This document shows positions 54,066 through 63,945 of a stretch of DNA of 64,000 bases, piece by piece; positions within the stretch are counted from its first letter, which is position 1, and the number at the start of each line of letters is the position of its first letter. The translations under genes were made by a program, and so were the position numbers. The DNA is from Chryseobacterium lathyri (GTDB lineage: Bacteria > Bacteroidota > Bacteroidia > Flavobacteriales > Weeksellaceae). Below the pieces are notes generated by a model. It had not been told where the DNA came from and did no database searches. It saw nothing but the letters and a program-made list of their open reading frames with translations. The DNA lies in assembly GCF_003290185.1 (NCBI RefSeq), contig NZ_QNFY01000008.1, forward strand, positions 210,223 through 274,222. Direction: 5' to 3'.

Positions 54066-57000
54066 ATGAGAAAAATACTTTTTTTATTGTTTATCCCATT
54101 AATAATCGTAAATGCCCAGGACAAATATACTCCTATAAACCTAAAATCTCCACAAAGTTATGAGATGGAAAGATTCGGTAATATCCCCGTCAATCTTTAT
54201 GCAGGAGCAATTGATGCTAATATTCCTTTGTTTTCAACTGATATTCCCGGCGTCGGAGATGTATTTAATATGAATCTGGCTTATAACTCTTCAGGATTTA
54301 TGCCTGCCAAAAAGTCTAATTATGTTGGGCTGAATTGGTTTTTGAATTATGGAGGAGCTATTACCCGCGAAATTAATTATAAGGGAGATGATGACCGCAT
54401 TTATCCCGGTGATTTATCAGGTCCTTCTACAAGAGCTGGATATCTGACAACAGCACGTTTAGCAGTAGGATCAGGTCTAACTAGTGAAGATATTTTAAAC
54501 GGAAATTATCCTAATCGGGAATCTGAGGGATGGCTACCTTATTTCAGTCTCCAGAACACGTTTGGGGAACTTGCTCCAGATAAGTTTAACTTTAATTTTA
54601 TGGGTATATCAGGTTACTTCTATATAGGGTTTGATTTGAAACCCGTTATAGTATCCAATGATACTAATTTAAAAATTGACATTACGGGTATTCCTTCACA
54701 GTATAAAACAAATTGTGAGCCAGACAATTCACAAATCATTATTACCGATGGAAAAGGAAATAAATACTATTTCGGAGGAAGCTCAGACAATCTGGAGATA
54801 TCTTATAATTTAGGTGTAATGGGATCTACACCCCCTTCTTCACAGACCCCATCTTTTAATATTATGGGTTGGTATCTTACTAAAGTTGAATATAGCAATG
54901 GCCGATTTATCGTTATAGAAAATAAGAAATACCTGAATGGTTTTTATGATTTAGATAGTTCGTCTTTTTGCCACAGCAATACATATCCCCCCTCTGACGG
55001 TCTGAGTTCCAATGGTATTAATGAAAAATTTTTCGACCTAAATTTTTACATTTTCGGACATTATCCCTATTTATACCGTGAGCAGCCATGGGCAAACAAT
55101 ATGATCACCCATCCTATTCATTATGGTCCCATAGCGAATAATGTTTCAAAATATCAGATGAATATGGTAAAAAAAGTATATCCTGATAAAATCATTGTAG
55201 ATAGTGTCGCTACCATTAAATTTAACTATTCCGAATTTGACAAGTACAGTACAGGAACCGACTTTACAAAACCAAAATTTTACGGATACAAATCATATAA
55301 AGTAAGTGATATACAAGTTTACAATAATCAGCAAAAGAAAATAAAAAGTATAAGCTTCAGGTATAATCGGAATAAGGATTACTTCTTTCTTACATCCGTA
55401 ACGGATAATGATAAGCAATACACCCTGGATTATTATAAGACCAATAATCTTCCCGAACAAACGACTTTGGGAGTAGATTATTGGGGATATTGGAACGGAA
55501 GATCTGAAGAGACCAACAAATTGATTCCTGACTATGCTTTCTATGCTGATACTAACCAAAATGTTGATTTTTTCGGAGATTCAAGGAACCCCAACACAGG
55601 TCTTTTTGATGTAGGACTTTTGAGAAAAATAAAATATCCTACTGGCGGGTACTCATCCTTTTACTATGAACCCCCTTCGTATTCCGAAACGATAGCAAGA
55701 GATGCATCTTCAAATTTTTACCAATATATCAAAATCCAATCGGGTATTACGGGAGGGGCAAGAATCAAAAAAATTATCGATTTTGACCGTGAAAAATATA
55801 TAACTCGAGATTTCAAATATATTAAAGATTTTAAAAATTCAGCTTCAGTTACAAGTAGTGGAATCAATAACTCTTTCTTTTCCTATGTTATGGTTAAGTA
55901 CAAGGATGAAGACCTGAACCTCGCAGTTTCAGGTAACGATAAATGGCTGGTCGAAAATTCTTCAAGCATGACTCCAAATACTTTTAGCTCAACTCCTGTA
56001 AATTATTCGGAAGTTAGTGAGCTGGTCAATAATAAGCTTCAAAAAAAATATTTTTTCTCTGATCTTAGAAAAGAACCTGATGGATTCGTTGACAGACAAC
56101 AGCCGTTTTATACTAATCCATATCTTCCTAATGAGATGGCAAAAAATTTAGATATGCCCTATACTGACTATGGAAATTACAGGGGTAGATTATTAAAGAC
56201 GGTTTATTTTGGAGAGAATGGCGATTCTCTGAAAGTTGTAAAAAATATTTATACCAAACTAAAATTAAACTCAAAAGATCCTTTTGTTACTACTACAAAA
56301 TTTAACTTCTTAATGGATCGTTTTTATAAAATAAAATTGAATCAACAATTGCTATCCTCTACCATCACCACCGACTATTTAAACGGTACTGCAGTAGAAG
56401 AGCGAAATGAATTCCAGTATAACACCATAGGAAACAATAATCTTCTGTCACAAGAATCTACTTCTGCCGATATGACAAAAGTAAAATCTTCTTATAAGTA
56501 TGCATCAGATATAGCAGGATCCGGAGATTTTATTCAGCGAAATATGATAGGTATTCCTTTGCAGACAACTACTTATAAAAACAATAATCCGTTTTCTAAA
56601 ACAAATAATCAGTATGCTTTAAACGCTGCCGGCAGATTACTTCCGAAACAAATTCAATCAGTTATACTCGGTACGATTGATACGGCTACGGAAAATATAG
56701 AAAACGAAATAACCTATGACCAATATGATGCGAAAGGCAATCTGCTTCAATATACCACAAAATCAGGAACCACTTCACTTATATGGGGGTATGATGAGAC
56801 TTTGCCTATCGCAAAAATCGAGGGAATTTCTTATGGTTCTTTGATGGCACTTCCGGCTATATCGGCTGCTGTTTCCGATTTGCAGACCAAGTCCATAGCT
56901 GATGTGGATGAAATGACAGAACAGACCTTTATAAATGCTTTGGATAATTTCAGAAAGAATCAATCTATAGCGAGTTATCTTGTTACGACATATACGTATA

Positions 57001-57683
57001 ATCCATTAATAGGAATTACAAGCATTACTTCCCCTGGGGGACTACGTAATCTATATAAATATGAAGTTGACAGCAACAGGCTCGAAAAAATCGCTACTAA
57101 GGATAATGAAATTATAAAAGAATTTAAAAATCATTTTGCACAACCTACTGCCGGGATTTATTATAGTGAAGAGAAAATCATGTATTATACCAAACAGAAC
57201 TGCCCTGCAGGTTCTATGGGAGATCAATATCTGTATGTTGTTCCTGAGGAAAAGTACAGTTCAACTATTGATCTGGCAGATGCGAATCAAAAGGCTTTCA
57301 ATGATTTAATCACCAATGGACAAGCACAAGCAAACCTATTCGGAGCATGTATTCCTGATGCATGTGGATTCAGTTCTACAGGAACTATCCAATACTTATC
57401 CGGTTCAATTACAAAAATATCATCTACCACTTCAAAAGCCAGTTTTAATTTTTTATTTCCTTATCAGGATAATGTGTTGCTTAATCAGTTAACCACCGGA
57501 TTGGTAATTGGAAAGATTACAGGAAGCTGTGTCCCGACAGTCATTAAAAATTTAACTGATATACCGGAACTGAACAGAAGATGGGCAGTAACCATAAATA
57601 CTTTGGGAGAGGTAACCCTGAAATATCAAGGTAATACAGGCGGAACAGCATCGGCAAATGTAGATTTAATATTTACCTATTAA
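54066..57683 (+). CDS. SpvB/RHS-like giant exported protein with DUF5977 repeat
   Basis: 1205 residues; signal ending IVNAQ. The N-terminal half (GNIPVNLYAGAIDANIPLFS, VFNMNLAYNSSGFMPAKKS) resembles the N-terminal parts of RHS-carrier proteins. In the C-terminal part, FNDLITNGQAQANLFGAC is a DUF5977 unit. No C-terminal toxin is obvious: the protein ends in a beta domain (SITKISSTTSKASFNFLFPY). It lies seven bases after the propeller gene and 29 before the RHS gene, so probably part of one secreted complex. Confidence 0.8.
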   Translation: MRKILFLLFIPLIIVNAQDKYTPINLKSPQSYEMERFGNIPVNLYAGAIDANIPLFSTDIPGVGDVFNMNLAYNSSGFMPAKKSNYVGLNWFLNYGGAITREINYKGDDDRIYPGDLSGPSTRAGYLTTARLAVGSGLTSEDILNGNYPNRESEGWLPYFSLQNTFGELAPDKFNFNFMGISGYFYIGFDLKPVIVSNDTNLKIDITGIPSQYKTNCEPDNSQIIITDGKGNKYYFGGSSDNLEISYNLGVMGSTPPSSQTPSFNIMGWYLTKVEYSNGRFIVIENKKYLNGFYDLDSSSFCHSNTYPPSDGLSSNGINEKFFDLNFYIFGHYPYLYREQPWANNMITHPIHYGPIANNVSKYQMNMVKKVYPDKIIVDSVATIKFNYSEFDKYSTGTDFTKPKFYGYKSYKVSDIQVYNNQQKKIKSISFRYNRNKDYFFLTSVTDNDKQYTLDYYKTNNLPEQTTLGVDYWGYWNGRSEETNKLIPDYAFYADTNQNVDFFGDSRNPNTGLFDVGLLRKIKYPTGGYSSFYYEPPSYSETIARDASSNFYQYIKIQSGITGGARIKKIIDFDREKYITRDFKYIKDFKNSASVTSSGINNSFFSYVMVKYKDEDLNLAVSGNDKWLVENSSSMTPNTFSSTPVNYSEVSELVNNKLQKKYFFSDLRKEPDGFVDRQQPFYTNPYLPNEMAKNLDMPYTDYGNYRGRLLKTVYFGENGDSLKVVKNIYTKLKLNSKDPFVTTTKFNFLMDRFYKIKLNQQLLSSTITTDYLNGTAVEERNEFQYNTIGNNNLLSQESTSADMTKVKSSYKYASDIAGSGDFIQRNMIGIPLQTTTYKNNNPFSKTNNQYALNAAGRLLPKQIQSVILGTIDTATENIENEITYDQYDAKGNLLQYTTKSGTTSLIWGYDETLPIAKIEGISYGSLMALPAISAAVSDLQTKSIADVDEMTEQTFINALDNFRKNQSIASYLVTTYTYNPLIGITSITSPGGLRNLYKYEVDSNRLEKIATKDNEIIKEFKNHFAQPTAGIYYSEEKIMYYTKQNCPAGSMGDQYLYVVPEEKYSSTIDLADANQKAFNDLITNGQAQANLFGACIPDACGFSSTGTIQYLSGSITKISSTTSKASFNFLFPYQDNVLLNQLTTGLVIGKITGSCVPTVIKNLTDIPELNRRWAVTINTLGEVTLKYQGNTGGTASANVDLIFTY

Positions 57684-57712
57684 TTAACAATCGCTAAAAC
57701 AACACTCATTAA

Positions 57713-60700
57713 ATGCAAAAGATATTAATCCCGATCGGAGCTTTGCTCGTCACGAGTTTAGCCCATGCACAGCTTTCATCTACAGAAAACTATGTTTATT
57801 CCAAAACCTATTTAGACTATAACGGAACTACCCCTACTAAAACCTCCGAAACCGTTCAGTATTTTGACGGACTCGGAAGACCAAAACAAATCGTTAATGT
57901 CAAAGCCTCACCACTGGGAAGAGACATTGTCACCCACATAGAACATGATCAATTCGGAAGAAAGGTAAAAGATTACTTACCCGTTCCACAATCTCAAACT
58001 TTAAATGGATCCATAGTTCCTACCCCTCTGGCCAATGCTACCCAGCCCGGAATTTATGGCTCGGAAAAGATCTATGCTGAGAAAATACTTGAAAACTCTC
58101 CGTTGGACAGAATCCAGCAGCAGATCCAGGTTGGAAATGACTGGACTGGGAAGCCCATAAATTTTGACTATGATGCCAATATAGATAGCGAAGTAAAGAG
58201 ATATATTGCTACTTCCGCAGGTGCCACTTCTTCCGCTATAACATTATCAGGAACCTACGGAGCCAGCCAGCTGTATAAAAATACCATAACCGATGAAGAC
58301 GGCAATAAAACCATAGAATTTAAAAACGGACAGGGACAGGTATTATTGGTCAGAAAAGTGGTAAGCAGTACAGAAAATGCTGACACTTACTATGTATATA
58401 ATGAATACAACCAACTGGCTTTTGTGATTCCACCTAAGGCATCTGCCACTGCGGATCTCAACACAGTACTGGGGAGCTTATGCTATATGTACCGGTATGA
58501 CGGGAGAAACAGGCTGGTGCTTAAAAAGCTCCCCGGAAAAGGCTGGGAATATATGGTCTATGATAAACAGGACAGGCTGATCATGACACAGGATGCTGTA
58601 ATGGGAGCTCAAAAACAGTGGCTGTTTACCAAATATGACCAGTTTGGAAGAATAGCCTACACGGGAATATACACCAGTGCCCAGGCTTATGGTGTGGCAG
58701 GAAGAGCAGCAGAACAGGCCTTGGCAGATGCCAAAGGCAGTAACAATGTAACCAGAACCTCTACGGCAGGCTTTACCAACAGTGGATTGGATGTTTACTA
58801 TGATAATGGTTCCTTCAGTTATCCAAGTTCTGTTACTAAACTATTAAGTGTTAACTACTATGACACCTATCCCACAGGCTCTCCAACAGTCACCAATGTA
58901 TTTGCACAGGAGCTTTTGACAGATAACCCGTCCAATTCGCGAACCACTAAAGGAATGCTTACTGCTTCCTATGTCAAAAATATAGAAGATGACCAATGGA
59001 CAAAGAACTTTATCTGGTATGATACCAAAGGAAGAAATATAGGCTCAAGAAGTAACAACCATTTGGGAGGATATACTGTCGTTAATCATAAGCTTGATTT
59101 TGCGGGAATGGTCCTTCAGACCAATACCTATCACAAAAGACTTAGCACAGATGCTGAAAAGGGCATCGCAGAAAAGTTCACCTATGATCACCAGAACAGA
59201 CTTCTGACCCATACCCATCAGATAGGCAGCAACCCTGTTGAATATCTGGCTCAGAATAAGTATAATGAGCTTTCTCAGCTGGAGTCCAAAAAAGTCGGCG
59301 GAGTATCATTGGCGTCCCCTTTACAGACCATCGATTACAAGTACAATATCAGAGGTTGGATGACCAATATCAATGATCCGGCAAACTTAGGAACCGATTT
59401 GTTTGGATATAAAATTAATTACAACCAGGTTGAAGGACTGGAAGTTCCTGATGCTTCTGACACAGGACTCATGGTAAAACCCAAATACAATGGGAATATA
59501 GCTGAAGTATCTTGGAAAACACTAACTCAGGAAAATGAGCCTTTGAAAAGATATGGTTATGTGTATGATCCTATAAACAGGCTGACAGCAGGTTTTTATC
59601 AGAGCTCAGGAAATGAGACAGGAAGGGAATATTTTGAAAAGCTGGAATATGATCTTAATGGAAACATCACCCGATTAAAAAGATCAGAGGGATTACTGCC
59701 AGGCAGTACTACAGCACTGATGATAGACAATCTTAAATATGACTATGTTGGAAACCAACTTACAAAAGTTAGCGAAGAACAGATTGGAAACAGTAAAGGC
59801 TACCCCTATGTAGTAACTCCCACAATCATAGGGTATGATCTGAACGGAAACATGCTGAATCATAAAGATAAAGGCATTTCATCAATTCAGTATAATTATT
59901 TAAATTTACCCAAACAGATTACCCAGAATGCTCAGGTAACAAATTACGTATACAGAGCAGACGGTGTAAAAGTGAAAAAGCTCTTTGGAGATATAGAAAC
60001 CAATTATCTGGACGGGTTTCAGTATAAATCTACAAGACCATCGGAGGAAGGTTCAGGAGGAGGCTTGACTCCGGAACCAGATCCTAATGAAGTTGCAACA
60101 ATTAAACTCAGAATTATTCCTACATCAGAAGGCTACTATGATGTGCTAAGCAATTCGTATATCTATAATTTTACAGATCATTTAGGAAATGTTAGATTGA
60201 GTTATACTGACACTAATAAAGATGGAATTATACAGCCGAGGCAATACCGTGTACAGCAATGTGATGGACCTTGGGATCCTTGGAATCCACCCAACTGCAT
60301 AGATTACTGGACGCCAGGTGAAATTGTAGAAGTAAACAATTATTATCCTTTTGGATTAATGCACAATTATACTGCTACTACTCAAAATGCTTATCAGTAT
60401 AAGTATAATGGTAAGGAATTGCAGGAAACGGGAATGTATGATTATGGAGCGAGATTTTATATGCCGGATATTGGAAGATGGGGTGTTGTGGATCCATTGG
60501 CGGAAAAACATCCTGAATTAAATCCGATGATGTATGCCGCAAATAATCCTATAGTTTTTATAGATCCTGATGGTAGAGATTGGGGTATTACTCAAACCTA
60601 TGATAAAAAAACAAATACAACCCATTATCAAATAACATTTACAGGAGCTGTTTTAAATAGTTCTTCAAATAAGAAAATTGATATGAAAAAATTTGCTAGT

Positions 60701-61204
60701 ACTGTACAGTCACAAACCGAGGCTATTTTTAATAAAATAGATAATAATCCTAACATTACAGTTTCTGCAAATATAAATATTAGAACTATTGATGACAAAG
60801 AAGATCTTAAAAGTACGGATACACTAATTGAAATAAAAGATTCTTCCTCTAAAGAATTCGATGTTTATAAAGACAAAAAGACAGATGTTGTAGGAAGAGC
60901 TATGAATGGAAAAGAAATTTATGTAAATGAGAAATATATAAATGATTTAATGAGTGGAGAGAATAGCAAAACACTACCACATGAAATAGGACATACAGGA
61001 GGATTACAACACCCAGCCATGGCAACAAGAGAAACTCTGTTTGATTTACCTGAAACATTTTCAACACTTAAAAGTAATTTTATGATACAAGGAGCTATAC
61101 GAAAACCTACTGGTTTGAATGTACATCAAATAAATAGAATGTATAGGTTATATAAGGCAGGTAAATTAAATAATAGAAAAATTGAACCTAGACTTGAAAA
61201 ATGA
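57713..61204 (+). CDS. RHS-repeat polymorphic toxin with metzincin-like tip
   Basis: 1163 residues. Signal peptide ending LAHA, a DUF6443-type start (ENYVYSKTYLDYNGTTPTKT), many YD/RHS repeats (YDKQDRLIMTQDAV, YDHQNRLLTHTHQIGS), and the RHS core end YNGKELQETGMYDYGARFYM ... GRWGVVDPLAEKHPELNPMM ... DPDGRDWG near residue 955. The remaining ~205 residues are a variable tip with LPHEIGHTGGLQHP (His1090, Glu1091, His1094, Gly1097, His1100: HExxHxxGxxH) and a later Met in NFMIQG, the expected Met-turn. This is a zinc metallopeptidase. Core encapsulates toxin in related systems. Stop overlaps the next gene by four bases. Confidence 0.9.
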   Translation: MQKILIPIGALLVTSLAHAQLSSTENYVYSKTYLDYNGTTPTKTSETVQYFDGLGRPKQIVNVKASPLGRDIVTHIEHDQFGRKVKDYLPVPQSQTLNGSIVPTPLANATQPGIYGSEKIYAEKILENSPLDRIQQQIQVGNDWTGKPINFDYDANIDSEVKRYIATSAGATSSAITLSGTYGASQLYKNTITDEDGNKTIEFKNGQGQVLLVRKVVSSTENADTYYVYNEYNQLAFVIPPKASATADLNTVLGSLCYMYRYDGRNRLVLKKLPGKGWEYMVYDKQDRLIMTQDAVMGAQKQWLFTKYDQFGRIAYTGIYTSAQAYGVAGRAAEQALADAKGSNNVTRTSTAGFTNSGLDVYYDNGSFSYPSSVTKLLSVNYYDTYPTGSPTVTNVFAQELLTDNPSNSRTTKGMLTASYVKNIEDDQWTKNFIWYDTKGRNIGSRSNNHLGGYTVVNHKLDFAGMVLQTNTYHKRLSTDAEKGIAEKFTYDHQNRLLTHTHQIGSNPVEYLAQNKYNELSQLESKKVGGVSLASPLQTIDYKYNIRGWMTNINDPANLGTDLFGYKINYNQVEGLEVPDASDTGLMVKPKYNGNIAEVSWKTLTQENEPLKRYGYVYDPINRLTAGFYQSSGNETGREYFEKLEYDLNGNITRLKRSEGLLPGSTTALMIDNLKYDYVGNQLTKVSEEQIGNSKGYPYVVTPTIIGYDLNGNMLNHKDKGISSIQYNYLNLPKQITQNAQVTNYVYRADGVKVKKLFGDIETNYLDGFQYKSTRPSEEGSGGGLTPEPDPNEVATIKLRIIPTSEGYYDVLSNSYIYNFTDHLGNVRLSYTDTNKDGIIQPRQYRVQQCDGPWDPWNPPNCIDYWTPGEIVEVNNYYPFGLMHNYTATTQNAYQYKYNGKELQETGMYDYGARFYMPDIGRWGVVDPLAEKHPELNPMMYAANNPIVFIDPDGRDWGITQTYDKKTNTTHYQITFTGAVLNSSSNKKIDMKKFASTVQSQTEAIFNKIDNNPNITVSANINIRTIDDKEDLKSTDTLIEIKDSSSKEFDVYKDKKTDVVGRAMNGKEIYVNEKYINDLMSGENSKTLPHEIGHTGGLQHPAMATRETLFDLPETFSTLKSNFMIQGAIRKPTGLNVHQINRMYRLYKAGKLNNRKIEPRLEK

Positions 61205-61596
61205 AAAACATAATTTTAACACTATTTTTAATTGCTTTTTCTTGTAAAGAAAAAGATAATTTAACTGAAAAAAAAATATTTTTTTCAAATTTAACTGAAC
61301 CACAAAAAAATATTTATATTGAGCTATTGTACTATTATCCAGCAAAAGATAAAAAGCAATCAAATTTTTATCTTGTAAAAGATATCCATACTAATGATAC
61401 ATTGTATGTTGTTGATAAAGATAGCCTTCCTGTATCTGATTTTATTAAGAATTATAATGGAATAGAAAACACAGCCATAGTCTTGAGAAAAGGAAAATTA
61501 AAAAATAAAAAAGAATATTTATTAAATGTTCCTTCAAATTATAATTTGAGTAATAAAAAACTGTACTTAGGGGAGCTTATCAGAATAATTGATTAA
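61201..61596 (+). CDS. Lipoprotein, candidate immunity protein to the metzincin tip
   Basis: 131 residues, overlapping the RHS stop (ATGA). Lipobox FLIAFSCKEKD; the body is a small polar domain (KIFFSNLTEPQKNIYIELLY) without a known family. Position immediately after a polymorphic toxin, and a membrane-tethered location, fit an immunity protein acting outside the cytoplasm. It ends with the terminator at 61642-61671. Confidence 0.75.
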   Translation: MKNIILTLFLIAFSCKEKDNLTEKKIFFSNLTEPQKNIYIELLYYYPAKDKKQSNFYLVKDIHTNDTLYVVDKDSLPVSDFIKNYNGIENTAIVLRKGKLKNKKEYLLNVPSNYNLSNKKLYLGELIRIID

Positions 61597-61641
61597 TCCC
61601 CTGTTATAAGAAGTCTGGATCATGTTCCACATATTGATAAT

Positions 61642-61675
61642 AAAAATAGCGTTAATTTCAACGCTATTTTTTTAA
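61642..61675 (+). terminator. Terminator closing the RHS operon
   Basis: AAAAATAGCGTT (61642-61653) and AACGCTATTTTT (61660-61671) are perfect 12-base arms with a six-base loop and further T. Confidence 0.85.
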
Positions 61676-61736
61676 TTAACTCTAAAAATAAAGGAATGAT
61701 TATCACTGGTAATTTAAATCTTAAATCATTAGAAAG

Positions 61737-62201
61737 ATGAAAAAAATCACTCTAATTATACTATTCTTATTTCTCTATTCTTGTAAAGAAAACAGCAATC
61801 AATTTTTTGTATCGGATGAAATATATACTATTATATTAGGAAGTATTCAGAAAGAAAATAAAGAAAATAAAAACTTAAATTTTTTTTACATTTTTACAAA
61901 ACACGATACATTAGTTGTTTTAGCTACGTCAAGAGAAAATGAAGTTTTTCCTATTGATCGACTTAGTAAGTTAGGAGCATTTAAATATAAAGACAATAAA
62001 GTTATTATAGCAGAATCTTATAACCCCAAATATAATATTGTTAAAAAAAAGAATGCTCTTGATAATGATTTTATAAAGGATAAAAAAAATAGAGGGTCAT
62101 TTGACGAGGATATTCAATACGGATATATTTATAAAATGATAACTCCTAACAATATCAATTTAATAAAGAAAGGAGAACTTAAAGAATTTTTTATTAAATA
62201 A
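61737..62201 (+). CDS. Second lipoprotein of the toxin locus
   Basis: 154 residues; signal FLFLYSCKENSN. Soluble part VSDEIYTIILGSIQKENK and FKYKDNKVIIAESYNPKYN shows no known family. Like the previous lipoprotein it may be an immunity protein, for a toxin tip no longer next to it. Confidence 0.65.
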   Translation: MKKITLIILFLFLYSCKENSNQFFVSDEIYTIILGSIQKENKENKNLNFFYIFTKHDTLVVLATSRENEVFPIDRLSKLGAFKYKDNKVIIAESYNPKYNIVKKKNALDNDFIKDKKNRGSFDEDIQYGYIYKMITPNNINLIKKGELKEFFIK

Positions 62202-62211
62202 AACAAAAGTA

Positions 62212-62331
62212 TCTGCCCATATCTATATACGTGGTAGACTTGTATATGGGGAGTCAAAAAATGGCAACCAAATTAATCGTGTTATTACGAATGTAAGTAC
62301 AAATTTAAACAGGTACAACATCAAACCATAA
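62212..62331 (+). pseudogene. Remnant of a toxin-locus gene (39 codons)
   Basis: An open stretch without a start codon, ending TAA at 62329-62331. The GNQINRVITNVSTNLN wording looks like protein-coding text of the toxin-tip kind, but I cannot place it in a family. Confidence 0.35.
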
Positions 62332-62422
62332 TATAGGACAGGAAGTTTTAAATAAGTTTCATGGGATAGATGTTGAGAAAAAGGTTCAAAAGATAACAAA
62401 CACTTATAACTTAGATAAGAAG

Positions 62423-62444
62423 AACCCTCCTAAAGGAGGGTTTT
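62423..62444 (+). terminator. Terminator within the degraded segment
   Basis: AACCCTCC (62423-62430) and GGAGGGTT (62435-62442), loop TAAA, followed by TTG. Confidence 0.6.
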
Positions 62445-62541
62445 GTACTGTAAAAATGTTCTTGTTGTAGAAGAGGAAATAATATTTCTAAACCTATAAT
62501 GACATTAACAAAAAAAGTTATAAATAATATACTAAATAGAA

Positions 62542-63021
62542 ATGCAAAATAAACATTTAAAGCAATATTTTTTACTATCGTTTCTTATCTTTTCAGGTTG
62601 CTTTTTTTCGCAAACCAAAAAAATAAACTTGATCATTTTAAATGATCGGGAAATTTCTAAAAGCATTTACGATTTTAAAATTAGACCTATTGATGATAAT
62701 TCTTTAAATGAACCTATTCAAGGAAAGTATATTCCAGGGGATCTAACTCTTGAATCTGATGATTTTAATAAATTAGAATCTAGTAATACTAAAGATTTTG
62801 AAATATCATTTTCAGCAATATTAACTGTAAATCAAGATTTGGTTAAAGAATTGAAATATAATATAACAATACCTAAAGATTATTTAAATAAAGAATATTT
62901 TATTATAAATATTTTCAATATTTATAATAAAATATCCAAAAAAAGATTCCAGAAATTAATAAAGAATAGCAAAGAATATTATGTTGTTATAGAAACACAA
63001 AATTCAATGAAATTTGATTAG
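62542..63021 (+). CDS. Exported protein of the toxin locus, unknown
   Basis: 159 residues with a signal or lipobox-like start (LLSFLIFSGCFFSQ). The body (LNDREISKSIYDFKIRPIDD, LTVNQDLVKELKYNITIP) is a small domain of no known family. Possible immunity protein. Confidence 0.6.
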   Translation: MQNKHLKQYFLLSFLIFSGCFFSQTKKINLIILNDREISKSIYDFKIRPIDDNSLNEPIQGKYIPGDLTLESDDFNKLESSNTKDFEISFSAILTVNQDLVKELKYNITIPKDYLNKEYFIINIFNIYNKISKKRFQKLIKNSKEYYVVIETQNSMKFD

Positions 63022-63071
63022 TGATAATATTTCAAACATGTTGTTAATAAAATACATTATTGATTATCAAT

Positions 63072-63113
63072 ATTTTATGTTTTATTTTTTTTAAATTAAA
63101 TAAAACATAAAAT
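63072..63113. repeat. Perfect 16-bp AT-only inverted repeat
   Basis: ATTTTATGTTTTATTT (63072-63087) and AAATAAAACATAAAAT (63098-63113) with a ten-base loop, just beyond the gene at 62542-63021. Likely transcription end. Confidence 0.7.
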
Positions 63114-63226
63114 TTGAAATGATATTTATATAACTGGAATAGAAGAAAATTAAAGATAGGAAATCTGAAATATTGAAAATCATAGATATATAGATCAGTA
63201 CCCTGGACTGAAAAGGTGTATGCTAA

Positions 63227-63934
63227 TCAAACATTGGATGTTACTTATACGGGGCCGATGCTCAAACCGCTTTTAGTTTATTGCAAAGTTCTATGAATTC
63301 GCAGAAACCTAAAGACGATATATACTTAAATAAAAATGGGAAAGTTTCTACAGTATTCAGAAATTCAAAGCCGAATAGATTTTTTGATGCAGGTAATGGA
63401 AATCAGGAACTGTTCTTCAATGATCCAGGGAATGTAGACAAACTTGCTCAAGGGGAAATATATAATATAGGAGATCAAGTGTATTATCCAATTGATTACA
63501 ATGAATTTTTGAAGGTAATAGCAAGTGTTCCCCATACTAACAAAATTAGAACTTTGCTAGCGCAGGGAAGACTCGGAAATACTGTAATATCTCCAAGTGC
63601 CCAACTCTCGGCTTATGCTATGATTGGTTATGAATCTACTTATGGAGAAGCAGATTTTTCAGCACATTATTTATCAAGGAAATTAGATATAGGAAATGAT
63701 GTTAATCAAAATAATGCTTTTTACCATGTGAGATTTGGAAATACGAATACTATTTATAGCCTAATGGATGCTGGCAACTTTATGTGGGGAGGATGGTCAA
63801 AATTTATTGGATTGTTTAATCATGAAGTAACCGGTGGAGTTAATACTTACGAATATATTTATAACGGTAGAGCAGATACCAATGCGGATTCAAAATCTAT
63901 ATTTAATGGACGTGCATTTCTTTTATCAAAATAA
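63227..63934 (+). pseudogene. Orphan RHS/polymorphic-toxin C-terminal module lacking its carrier
   Basis: The frame is open from 63227 to the stop at 63934 but has no good ATG start; the first ATG is at 63293, and 63281 is a TTG. The text YLYGADAQTAFSLLQSSMNS then DDIYLNKNGKVS resembles the linker that joins RHS cores to their toxin tips, so this looks like a displaced tip. The rest (VISPSAQLSAYAMIGYEST, HYLSRKLDIGNDV, FMWGGWSKFIG) has no family I know. It may be silent and recombine into the RHS gene. Confidence 0.55.
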
Positions 63935-63945
63935 TTTAATTAGTT

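Larger units (their letters stand above)
62202..62541. other. Degraded segment of the toxin locus
   Basis: Contains a fragment reading HIYIRGRLVYGESKNGNQIN (about 62218-62331), a hairpin terminator, and then AT-rich DNA. No intact gene. Confidence 0.5.
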
